64,000 nucleotides of DNA from Aspergillus flavus (taxonomy: Eukaryota > Ascomycota > Eurotiomycetes > Eurotiales > Aspergillaceae). The stretch is taken from contig NC_092405.1 of assembly GCF_009017415.1 (NCBI RefSeq), forward strand, positions 806,001 to 870,000. Reading direction: 5' to 3'. The translations under genes were made by a program, and so were the position numbers. Shown here piece by piece: positions 35,913 to 46,393 of this stretch; positions within the stretch are counted from its first letter, which is position 1, and every line of letters begins with the position of its first letter. The notes under the pieces are model-generated. The model did not search any database. It saw only the letters and a list, made by a program, of their open reading frames with translations, and was not told the origin of the DNA.

Positions 35913-37534
35913 ATGAACAACAGCCAGGGAGCTGCGGAAGATGGACCACCTACCGAAATCACACCCCTTTTACAATATCATCCTGGGAAAGAACGATATT
36001 CAGTTTTCAGTACCAGACAGAAGCGGTTGATTATTCTCACAGCAGCCATAGCGTCGACGTTTTCCCCTATCTCAGCTAACATCTACTACCCAGCCCTCAA
36101 TTCTATAGCTGCTGGCCTGGATGTATCCAGTTCCCAAATCAACCTAACTATAACTACATATATGGTACTTGATCCGTCTCACAGAACCCTCTGATACAAT
36201 TCACTGTTACTCAGCCATAAACTACATGCAGATATGTCAAGGCTTGGCTCCGACCCTCACAGGCCCGTTCGCAGACCAAGCTGGACGTCGCCCGGCCTAC
36301 ATCCTCTGCTTTTTGATTTATATAATAAGCAACATCGCCTTAGCCCTCCAACACAGCTATCCTGCGCTCCTTGTCCTTCGCGCGATTCAGAGCTCCGGTA
36401 GCAGCGGCACTGTGGCCTTGGCTTCAGCGGTCGCAGCCGATGTCATCACCTCCGCTGAACGGGGAACGTATATGAGCATTACCTCCTTAGGAAACATCCT
36501 TGCACCTTCACTAGGACCTGTCCTTGGTGGTGTCCTGAGCGAGTATCTAGGATGGCAGTCGATATTCTGGTTCCTAGCAATGTCATCTACCATCTTCTTC
36601 ATACCTCTAGTGCTCTTATTTCCAGAAACATGTCGGACGATCGTCGGAGACGGCTCAATCCCGGCATCGGGATGGAACAAATCCATCCTTAACTGGTGGA
36701 TGTCTAAACGTCCCCACAGAAGGCCCGTTCTTATTCCCTCTGCCAGCACAGAACCGGCCCCCCAACCACAACTGCCAAAAAGAATGATACACCCCCTATC
36801 TACGCTCTCTCTTCTCTTCCACCTCCCCACGGGTCTTATCATCCTATCAAACGGCCTGATATTCGCAAGCTACTACGCCATAACAGCCGGCCTACCTTCC
36901 CAACTCAGATCGATCTACGGACTAAGTGACCTGAACATCGGCCTAAGCTTTATCCCAATGGGTGCCGGCACCCTCCTAAGCGCAACATTCAACGGGATAA
37001 TCGTAGACTGGAACTACCGGCGCATAGTAGCAAAGGACAGACAGGACATAGAAAACTTCGAAGCCGAGAAAGCCAGACTAGGCGTTGGGGGACCGGTGGC
37101 TGTACGTCGATGCACACCCCTATCTGCCTTTGTATATCGTTAACTACTCCTACTATTATATATTAATATTGAAATAGCTCCTAGCCCCCATCCCGATACT
37201 CCTATACGCCCTTACAGCACCAGCAACTAACCCACCACCCCTCGCCCTAACCCTAACACTTATCTTTACCATATCCTTCACCCTAACAGCCACCTACAAC
37301 ATCCTAAACATCCTCCTCGTGGACCTCCACTATACAACACCAGCAACAATAATGGCGACAAATAACCTCGTCCGATGCTTCCTAGGCGCAGCAGCAACAG
37401 CCCTTGTCCACCCCTGTATTCAACGCTTCGGTGTTAGGGCCACATGTTGCGGTGTGGCTATTGTCGTCCTAAGCGTCGCTCCTCTGTTATGGATGGTGTG
37501 GAAATGGGGCTTACAGTGGAGAAAAAGAGGGTAG
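35913..37534 (+). CDS. MFS transporter, DHA1 (QDR/AQR1-like) drug:H+ antiporter
   Basis: Three exons, 35913-36164, 36232-37101 and 37178-37534, give 492 residues with about 12 hydrophobic segments. Family marks are the N-terminal ITPLLQYHPGKERYSVFS and STRQKR lead into TM1, the loop GPFADQAGRRPAYI (motif A, DxxGRR), and SSGSSGTVALASAVAADV in TM4. A hydrophilic loop between TM6 and TM7 contains WNKSILNWW. Relatives export weak acids, dicarboxylates or drugs. It begins 245 bases after the citrate-synthase-like gene in the same direction; export of the acid product or self-protection is a reasonable inference but not shown. The second intron follows a GCT codon and contains in-frame stops, so it is needed. 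Confidence 0.9.
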
Positions 37535-37894
37535 TGTTTCTTTTACCTACTACGTATTGTGCTGCATGGCCCAATTACTATCCTCCGAGCTTTGGGGTTT
37601 GTTTGGATTCGATCAGATCTTGTGTACCTCGTCATCCTTTTCTCACATTCCTTTCCTAATCTCATTCATATTATGAATTATGTTTTCTCCGATGTTTGCA
37701 AGTGGTCATTTCCCCCAAAGCACAGATCAACTGGTTTTGTTTGTCATGATTCATTGCCGTGGCTTCAACGTTACACATCGTGTCTTCGGTTTGATATGAC
37801 AAGACCCAAGAGAATACTATAAAGAGGATTGGGAAGTCCGGTTATACTCGTTTCATATTTCAGGTTTATAGCATATCAGCAATCGTTAGGAACA
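37535..37894. other. Intergenic region between MFS and PEBP-like genes
   Basis: 360 bases, T-rich, with no supported feature. Confidence 0.4.
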
Positions 37895-38705
37895 ATGTTA
37901 TGCATTTTATTATATCTTCTCTGGACTGGGGCAGTAGCTCAAATAAGTCCTTTGCCTGCCGATATCCCGATCTTGTATTTCCGATACCCTGAAACATCGT
38001 GGATATATCCTGGGGATGTTGTATTGAAATCTAGTATGGTTGTTACTTATGCTTACTTTATGATTGTGATGATGTTATGTCTAACCATCAATACTGGAAG
38101 CAGGAACAGCAGATCTACCCATAATAAGCGCGCGGGGACTTAATCCCGAATTGACCTATCTCCTACTATTTTTTGACTTGGACGTTATCTACGGCATGAA
38201 CGCAACAGTCGCATTACACTGGTATCAGCCCGACATGCTCTGCATTATGCAAGACACAGGTCTATTGGATATGTCTAATAATAAGCGGATCTCGGACGAG
38301 ATAGACGGATATTCAAATGGCGGCATCCTCGTGAATAAGAGCTTGGGCGCTGAATACATTGCTCCAAGACCACCGCCCTTCTCACACCATCGATACGTCT
38401 ACCTCCTCTTCACCCAAAAGGGGGACTACCAATTCCCGCAGTGCTATTCCCATATCTTCCCGCAGACGGCAACGGCGAGAGCGGGCTTCGATATCCAGCA
38501 GTTCGTAGACGTTGCTAGGCTTGGTGCACCAGTAGCCGGGAACTATTTTATTGTGGAGTATGATGGGCCCGAGATAGAGCCGACAGCGACGGCTAGTCCG
38601 ACGACGACGTGGCTAAGGTCTATTCTGTGCGAGGGTTCAGATCCCACGGGTTCGGCGGCGGCGAAGGCATGTGAGATGGAAGGGAGCCTGCAGATTGTCA
38701 TGTAA
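37895..38705 (+). CDS. Secreted phosphatidylethanolamine-binding-protein-like (PEBP) protein
   Basis: Two exons, 37895-38033 and 38104-38705, give 246 residues. A signal peptide is likely: MLCILLYLLWTGAVA, with cleavage after Ala. The mature part has PEBP features: LTYLLLFFDLDV for the ligand-pocket strand, NATVALHWYQPDM, the PRPPP-x-x-HHRYVYLLF segment (compare the PPxG-x-HRYVF motif of eukaryotic PEBPs), and FDIQQFVDVARLGAPVAGNYFIVEYD near the end, which here is described in parts: FDIQQFVDVARLG and AGNYFIVEYD. The C-terminal 45 residues are Thr/Ser rich. PEBP-like proteins are known as accessory proteins in fungal maleidride clusters. The original splice interruption at 38034-38103 is an ordinary intron. 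Confidence 0.85.
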
Positions 38706-39207
38706 CATGACAGGGTTGAGAGAGTTCCATGCGAAAGGTCTAGACAAGGGGCTAAGGGTGCGTGCAGCACGATCTCGTAATTGTGGAGTTCAGGCGAAAG
38801 GCAGACTGATATGTAGTGACTTTCGCACTAGTCTTGGTCACAGTAGCACTGTCCACGAAGCTAAACCCCAAGGCTTGGCAATCCAAAGAGCGATTAATCA
38901 CACCACTGCAAGGTTGCAGGCATAGTGCCCTACGGCTATGATTAATTCCAAATACCTGGAACTGCCGACGAGTCGGGTGTGGAACCCGGGTAATGTAACC
39001 TGGATAAGGAAAGAATTGCATCCATTGCTACCTCGGTGCTGAACTTTGAGTCTATTGATACCTGAGGGCGCTGCGGAGAAGGTCGCAATGAGATTGTCTG
39101 GAACCCGGCAAAGAAGCTGATCAGTCGGTATATAGCATGCCGTACAGAAGACCCGAGGGTAGCTCATAGCGTCTATCGGTCCATACACGGTGTTGTGCCC
39201 AGTCGTC
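38706..39207. other. Intergenic region between the PEBP-like and AflR-type genes
   Basis: 502 bases; open frames on the minus strand are not domain-like. Presumably the promoter of the regulator gene at 39208. Confidence 0.4.
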
Positions 39208-40851
39208 ATGAATCGAGACAGGTCGTCTAGGATGCTTCCCGATCCTCTTCCTAAAAGCGTCAAAGTACGGTCTACTTGCAATGCTTGTCAGCAAGCCAAA
39301 ATCCGTTGTAGTCATGAGAGACCGTCGTGTCGACGATGTCAGAAACACAATATAGATTGCATTTACAGCATGTCCCGACGCCTAGGAAGACCCGCGAAGA
39401 AGAGAGACAATACGCAAGACGATTGCTTGGATCGTGGAATATCAAATCATCCTCGTAATCAGACCAACCGAAGAGTTAGGAGTCCTAGGAAGAGGAAGGT
39501 AAAGCGGGACTCAGGGCAGAGAAGTGGGCACGATATAACGAACCCTCAGGATGACGAGGAGGTGATCTTGGACGAAATCACCTTCAACGACTCCATTGTG
39601 GATGATATGTCCACTGAGGATCCACGCTTACCAACCCCACCATTCTTAGATACAGACAGATTATCACTCTATGATGGTTCGTTTTACATCCTCCATACGA
39701 TAGGCAAGCTAACATGAATGATCTGTTTGTGTCATCCAGGCTCCGATACCATTGACCTGTCCGACAACTGGCTACAGCAGTTTATATCTGGTCAGCCGGC
39801 CGACTTGACGCAGGACCGTAACTTTCTCGATACCCTTGGTCTAAATGGCGCCGACAGCGCCCTCACAGCGATACCATTCAGCACAAATGACTTCACAGGC
39901 TCTGCCAAGACGATCGATGTTGCTTCCTCCGAGCTGCAGGACCAGGTGCCATTAGCCGCGTATTACCCGCCAGCAAGTGGCTTCTCATCCTATAGTGAGC
40001 CAACGACTGAAAGTGCCCAGATAATGAGTGAAATAGCGTCCTCTTATACAGGGTTTGTCAAAAGGGAATCATTTGCCTGGTCACAGACTATACCTTCTTC
40101 CATGGGAAACGATTCTGCTAGATTGTCCGGCACGGGTGAACAACTGAACCCATCTATTACAACCAAGGGACAACGACGCGCCCACGAATATGATCACTCA
40201 TCGGAAGGTCCAGTGCCAACGACTATTTCTGCCCGCCAATACCAGTGTCAGTGCCATGATCACATTGCTCGAGATCTGATGCTTCTCAATATAAGCGCTT
40301 CTCGCACATGGCCAACTGTCACAATTGACTCGATCTTAAAATGCCAGCAGATCTTACAGCAGTTGACCGATACTATCCTCGAATGCGCCATTTGCTGCAA
40401 AACACGAGTAAATCTGCTCATGATAGTGATCGTTAGCATCGACAGTCTGATCACCGCACTTGAAACAATCACGTCCGTTGACAGTGGTGTTTGGGACGGC
40501 GTGTTAGTCGAGTATCACGACAGTCGCCTTCGAGAATATGGACAGGAGATTTCGAAAGGGGCTGCCAATCGTCGATACAAAAACGCGAACTTTCACTTCA
40601 AGGCACAGGTGGAAGAGTGCCCATTATTAGTGGGTGGGTTCCCTGTCCCATCAGAAGAAAAATTTGTTTTTGTGAAGCAAATTTTGCACGCGCGGCTTTG
40701 CGGGTTGTCCAGTATCATCGGTCGCATACAGCGCTGTACTGAGGAAATATTAGCTCTTCCGTCATCATTTGGAAGATTGAGCATGATTTCAGAGACAAAT
40801 CGAAGGGTGCAGTTGGTTATGACGAAAATGAAACCGCCTGCGAGACGTTGA
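39208..40851 (+). CDS. AflR-type Zn2Cys6 transcription factor
   Basis: Probable pathway-specific activator. Exons 39208-39676 and 39740-40851 give 526 residues. The DNA-binding domain is [13 protein letters not shown] then [13 protein letters not shown], followed by [14 protein letters not shown], the basic stretch that defines AflR-like regulators. A second basic cluster ([11 protein letters not shown]) may be a nuclear localisation signal. The C-terminal AflR domain includes [18 protein letters not shown] and [17 protein letters not shown]. The frame extends upstream without ATG, so the Met at 39208 is the start. The gene lies between two PEBP-like genes and near the citrate-synthase-like gene, fitting a cluster-specific regulator. 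I chose the GTTCGT donor because it alone restores the frame. Confidence 0.9.
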
Positions 40852-41567
40852 ACTGGTATAATATCTAGAGCTAACATCTTATTATGGTCCGTATTCTATT
40901 GCGTGTAATGATAGTCACCTTATTTGTGCGTCCGTACCTGGTCATTTCCTTTTCGCCTTCTGATATAATCAGTAAATCTTCGCGCCCCAGTAGTAGCGTC
41001 CAGGCTGGCTTCCGTACATGCGTCTCTGTAGGGATATTTGAATAGTATTGCTTTGTGTATATAAAAGGGAGGCGTCGGAGCACTAGTCCAAGTTGACCGC
41101 TACTCGGAGGGTATGATCGCTGGGAACTATTAATTTTCACAGTCAACTGCTGTGTGACGCTTTCGCGGGTCTTAGGACATGAGTGTGCCACGACGAACTG
41201 GCTCCATAGGGAACGGACCAACAGAGCTCCCTCATTGATCTGGAGCTGACGAAATGTGAGGCGGCTATCGCGTGAACCATCACATATCCGTCAGTAAGTC
41301 GTATTTCTATTGGAGTAATTAAGGATTATGTGCGCCCTTGCAAATGAAAAATACCTTGGAGGGTATTCAAGCTTTAGGCTTACATGCCCCTTTTTCCCGA
41401 TATAGTAATACGTACATGATCTGATTCACGCGACAAGGAGCTCAATGACCTGAGGCAAGTAATGTGAGCATCTACCAGACGACCTTCGAGCTTTCTGACG
41501 TTGCGACGACAACTTTGTTTGCCACCAACAAGTGTGAGGACGAATTCGCTGTAACTGCTTCCCACAA
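40852..41567. other. Region between the AflR-type gene and the AflR-like fragment
   Basis: 716 bases. I looked for the zinc cluster of the following fragment on both strands and found none. AG at 41531-41532 could serve as an acceptor for a lost upstream exon. No other feature. Confidence 0.4.
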
Positions 41568-42205
41568 ATGGAAACCGAAAGCAGTTGTAGTTGCTCAATC
41601 GATGCCTTGCAGATTTTGACGGATGTCCGGAATGTAGACACAGTTGTGGAGTTTGAGACGATCCTGGACTTGGTCCAGCGCGTTTATGGACAAGGGCAAG
41701 CTATGCTGAGTTGCAAAGATTGTCGCAAACTTCCGCTACAATCCTCGTCTTTCCTAACCATCCCTGCCCTCACCGATCATTGTCTTTCGTTGTTCGAGGC
41801 CGTATGCTCAGCATATAGCATCACCCGCAAGAACTGCCTTTTCGACGCGAATATCTTGGCATTTGAACAGCCCCTACCCCAATTTATCTGCATTCGAAGC
41901 AAGGTGCAGCTGGGAGAAACAGATTTGGACGAAGCCGAGACGGGGATGTTGGTTCGAACCCTTCTGTGTCGCAATTCTATGAGGCTTCTCAGCCTATTAG
42001 AGACTCTTCAGGCAATCCTTCGAACACTTTCAACGGACAATACCCAGGTACACCGAGCTGGGGCAACAACCCTGCGGGCGTACGAGTCGTCCATCCAGTC
42101 AACTATGCACCGCTTCATGGCATTCCTGGACCAGATAAAAGTCGAACAACGTACGTAATCCATTTCATGTCCACTTATGGAAGGCTAATTGTCTCAGTGG
42201 GCTAA
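41568..42205 (+). CDS. AflR-like C-terminal domain protein lacking a DNA-binding domain
   Basis: An open frame of 196 codons, or exons 41568-42150 and 42198-42205 if the GTACGT donor at 42151 is used, ending soon after. It reads SCSCSIDALQILTDVRNVD, MLSCKDCRKLPLQSSSFL, and MRLLSLLETLQAILRTLST, the pattern of the C-terminal domain of AflR-type regulators. It is not a copy of the neighbour's C-terminus, so it comes from a different paralogue. No Zn2Cys6 domain was found in the preceding 700 bases, and a TGA lies in frame at 41535. It may be a truncated relic, or a small protein that could interfere with the full-length regulator. Expression is unknown. Confidence 0.6.
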
Positions 42206-42479
42206 AGGGATACCAAGGGGCAGCCACCTTGTCTGATCATTGTATCACACGTATAATTCTGGATGGCATTGTTGACTCGGTTCGAAGGTAGTCTCTTCTG
42301 GTTATTGTAATGGCATTATTAGGTCTTGAGACAGTAATGAGAAGGACAGTACAAGAAGCAAAAGTATACCATTTCATCGGATCATCCCAGGTCCCACTTT
42401 TACCACATCACATTCTCCCCCTCTTAGCCGATGGAAATGCCGAAGTGATTGTAAGACCCGTGGCACGCCAAGTGCCCGT

Positions 42480-43112
42480 CTAACTAGGCCAGGGACGTTC
42501 GAAGTGCCCAACCCACTGACCCCATCCGGCGACCTTGCCAACCATCGCTTTCGCTATATGCCGCTTGCTGACCCTTTGCGAACGATCAAAACGAAGGGGC
42601 TCGCTGAGGGCGATGATAGTAAAGATGTATCGATGAATGCCGTGTCCTAAGGGCGGGGCAGGCCCGATGTATGAGCTTCCGCGAAGATTAGGGACGTATC
42701 TCCAGCCAGACCGAGTAATATGATCTTTTGTGTTTCTATCCTGCTCGGTATCATCTGGGAGCACTCCCGTAATCGTAGGTGGAATGGCATAAAACAGCCC
42801 ATGCATGACAACGAAGCGAGGTATAGGCGGGTCAATATCCTCGGATATCAGGATATACTCTTTGACTTGGACCTTGGGAGGAGTCCAGCGAAGTTCCGGA
42901 AAGCTACCATTCTTATCAGCAGCTACACAAGTGTGGTGCGGTAGCATCAGTGAGCCGGATGGTCCGCATTCTGTGGCTTCCAGCTGCATATTGGACATTG
43001 GGAGTTGCTCGAAGGCTGCCGTGCGGATGATCTGCCCTGCGTCGTGGCCACGAATGCGATAGAGAAGCCGTCCCAGGAAATACTGTAGATAAATAAGGAT
43101 CCCAGCCATCAC
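42480..43112 (-). CDS. PEBP-like protein (YbhB-type), single exon
   Basis: An intronless 210-residue protein. Residues 1-15 are hydrophobic (MMAGILIYLQYFLG) and may be a membrane anchor rather than a cleaved signal. PEBP motifs: LRWTPPKVQVKEYILISEDID resolved as ELRWTPP and YILISEDIDPP, the RFVVMHGLFYAIPP strand, and GSSYIGPAPPLGHGIHRY, corresponding to the conserved GPxPPxGxHRY. This is a different PEBP subtype from the secreted protein at 37895. It is transcribed toward the AflR-like fragment and shares its upstream side with the 3' end of the aconitase-like gene. Two PEBP-like genes in one cluster are a known feature of maleidride pathways; here the biochemical role is unknown. Confidence 0.85.
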   Translation of the reverse strand: MMAGILIYLQYFLGRLLYRIRGHDAGQIIRTAAFEQLPMSNMQLEATECGPSGSLMLPHHTCVAADKNGSFPELRWTPPKVQVKEYILISEDIDPPIPRFVVMHGLFYAIPPTITGVLPDDTEQDRNTKDHITRSGWRYVPNLRGSSYIGPAPPLGHGIHRYIFTIIALSEPLRFDRSQRVSKRHIAKAMVGKVAGWGQWVGHFERPWPS

Positions 43113-43537
43113 TCTTGACAGCCCCAGAGAGGGTGAGAGTAGATATGGGTCTGAAACACTGGTAGCAGTGTAGAGGCATTAAACATAAAACCTGTAGGTG
43201 TCTGATAGTGGTTATATAAGTAGAAAAGGAACACCGGTGAGAAGATCAAGAACCGGAAGGAACAATCGACTAGAAGCTGAACCGGCCCGGTACCGGCCAC
43301 GCCTTCCTTGCATAACGTCAACGTGACCGTGCAGCATCACATCCTAGGCTTACTGATGAAACTATAGACAAGGCCTACGAGGCATATTGTCTGGTATCGT
43401 AGGTGAGAATAGCTATTTGATGCCTCGCATCATTAGAGGACTTAAAGCCTAGTTCCTTCAAGGTTAGAAGACACATCGATTAAACAACACCACACAAACG
43501 CGTATGAACGTACAGAATAGGCAACTAATTCGGACTC
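43113..43537. other. Intergenic region between PEBP-like and aconitase-like genes
   Basis: 425 bases with the PEBP-like promoter and the aconitase-like 3' end. A CCGGTACCGG palindrome lies at about 43286; no function is assigned. Confidence 0.4.
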
Positions 43538-46393
43538 CTACCACTGCAACTCGGGGTGTACATCAGTGGCTTTTGTAATGCCACGGTGAGGCGTTACACC
43601 CAACCTCTTTCCCTCCGTCATCGCTTCAAACAAGTTACTACCAAACTTTCCAAAGGCGGACGCAATACCACCATGATGAAAGAGCTCTCTCTCCATTGGA
43701 CTGAGACTGAACCTGAACGGTCTTCCATCCATATTAATGATGCTATCATTTAAGTCAATCTCGATCTCCGCTCCATCCTCGGCAGCCGCGTGAAATAACT
43801 TCTCCGGCATGGTAATGCCGAGGAGTCCAAGGTTTGGCATGTTACGCTGAAAGATAAAAGCGAAGCTTTCGGCAATAACACATTTAGCACCGCATCCTGA
43901 GTAGTGCGAGTTAGTGAAAAAAAGGAAAAGGAAGCATAGAAGATGGGTTGATATGAGGTGCCATACCTAGCAGTGCCATGACAGCCTGTTCCCGAGACGA
44001 TCCGCAGCCAAAGGCCTTGCCGGCAACGATAAAATTGAAGCCCCCTTTAACACGGTCACGGAATTCCGGGTGCGTATATTGCAAGCAATGCTCTCCAGCT
44101 GCCTCGTGAGTTTCCATGCCAATTAAGAATTCAGCTGGCGCAAGCTTTATAACCTATTAATTCATGGGGGCTTATTGTATCCTCTTTAGAGGCCGACGAC
44201 TTACAGCGTCTGTATCTATAAAGTCTCCAAGCAGTTGCACTCTTGCTGTCAGGACCTGATGCTTCACTGTAGAGGCATCTAGCAGCATACTTCTGATGAT
44301 TCGTTCCTTGCTCTGGATCTCACAGCAAGGCCTTGAAGACTCGCTCGGTTCCATATATTCTACTATCTCGGTCGGGGATTCTGGGATAATAGAATCTCTA
44401 ATTCGTCGGATATTGCCCCATTTCTTTGTATCAATGGCATCCAGGAGGAAGGTAGGATCGGTGATCCTCATAGTAAACGAGAATGCAGCAACGGTAGCCG
44501 CATACCCAAGGTGTCCGATCGAGCCTACATTGGATGTCAGTATATCAACGAGCGATTTGCCACGCAGGCTTGAACTGTACCCTTTCCCATTCGATTCTCG
44601 AAGTTCCGATTTTACGATGACAGCCATACCCCACCCGGGGCTGCCTGGTCAGCAGACATGCCAACACAATAGCTACATCCAGGGATGCCGATATCGAAAC
44701 CCGCTTCCTGGTAAACGTCGATGAGGCCGAGTTGGCGTAGTCGAAACAAAATTGTCATCGATCCTGGGACAACCTTCCTCTTGCCTTTTACTGATGGCCT
44801 CATCCCACCTTTCAGACCTTGTTCAAGTACCAAGGCGGCTAATATGAGATCTTCTTCGGTAGTGGTGCAGGCTCCAATAAAGCAACCGTCCAACTCCATG
44901 CCCTCACAATCAACAACGGGTACAACGTCATCCGGCCGAGGGTACTTTGCTATGAAGGATTGAACTTTGCTGAGATCAATCTCGTGGGTTCCAACGTATT
45001 GTGCATCGTCATCTGGCTTCATATAGATACTTGCAGTCCTGTGGCGTGGAGCTTTGCGCTTTTGGATAAGCCTTTGTGTAAGGATGTCTGGGACGAATAC
45101 TCCTGTAATACCACCGAGCTCCTGCCGTATGAATGAGTAGTGAACTTATAGTTGAGAACTAATGTAAGCCATACTGCTGTCATGTTCGATATTGCAAACC
45201 GAGCGTCAGAGGACAGGTATTCTAGTCCAGATCCACTGTACTCCACAATTCTGTCTGAGGCGATTGTATTCCTTTTCAATTTCTGCAAAATATAAAGGAT
45301 TGTATCCTTTCCTCCAATGCCAAGCTTGGGCTTTCCAACCAGACGGATTTGGATGGATTCTGGGACTTTGAACCATGTCTGTCCTGTTACCAACGGCATT
45401 GTTACATCTGCAGCACCAAGACCGATAGCCAAGCATCCCAGCGCGCCGGATGAACAGGTGTGCGAGTCCGACCCTACTATGAGCATGCCCGGCTGTGCTC
45501 GTTCACGATAGAACTCTGTGTGGATAATTGTATACTATGCACGCTTACTAGGAGACCAGTGAATTTTCAATTAGTGGACTAACATTCATGCCTTGGTAAT
45601 CCGTCAATTTGAAGACACGTTTTGCTCTTTCACTCGCATCGATTAATGCCTGAACTCTCGGGAGACCGTTGATCCGAGGATCAACTACATGATCTCCAGC
45701 AAGCCAGAAGCGGTCATTACGGAATATTCCTGGTTTCCGAAGGCGGTTGTACGTTGACTCCATGCCCTAGAATGTCCTGTGAGCGCAGTAGTGGTGAATG
45801 GAAGAGGACGACCTCCATCAAGCACTTACTGCCCAAGAAGCCTCCGATGCAATGACCCAATCTACATCGACTCGTATCAAGTCGCCTGGGGCTACCGACC
45901 CCCGCTGATCAATGTCGTGCAATGAGAAGATCTTCTCACTCAGGGTCATGCCCCTTCGTCCTTCAGGACGGGTACGCAGCGGGGTGGGAAATGCCTTGGC
46001 CCGGTCTGCTGAATTCAACGCTTCCCACCATGCCGACACCAGAAATAGAACCTCCAAATCTTGTTCCTCGGTAAGGTCGGTATGTTCCGTCAGACCTAAC
46101 CCACCCAGTTCGGGGAGTTGTGCACAGTTAATAAGGACATCTGTCAGGGCGTCGGCCTCTCGGAAATGGCCGTAATCACGAAGGGTATCCTGTGCAATCT
46201 TAAGGTTCTGTAAGAGATTGCTGCCTAATGACGAGGTTCCTTCGATAAGCCTGTCAGATATTGCATTTTCTGTATACTTGCTGCAGGGTGCGCTTCTCAT
46301 GAACATACTCTCGACATGTTCGATCCTGATCTTCCGCACATCCTCAAGGATCTGATAGACGTCTTTTAGACCCGTCTTTCTCTTCCGAGACAT
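43538..46393 (-). pseudogene. Aconitase / isopropylmalate-dehydratase-like enzyme with one premature stop
   Basis: Seven exons close perfectly: 46393-45830, 45766-45584, 45534-45175, 45121-44581, 44524-44205, 44153-43967, 43896-43538, 838 codons in all. Codon 539 is TAA (44614-44612) where relatives have an Asn-Arg-Asn-Phe motif preceded by Gln: the reading is VWLSS, stop, NRNFENRMGKG. One C to T change (CAA to TAA) would explain it. Domains: an N-terminal extension of about 145 residues, a LeuC-like part with [13 protein letters not shown], the Fe-S cysteines in [11 protein letters not shown] and PGCSYCVGM, and a LeuD-like swivel with [11 protein letters not shown] and AESFAFIFQRN. If the stop is real the product lacks the swivel and is inactive. 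In a cluster with a citrate-synthase-like gene it would dehydrate or isomerise an alkylcitrate. Sequencing error or readthrough are alternatives. Confidence 0.8.
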
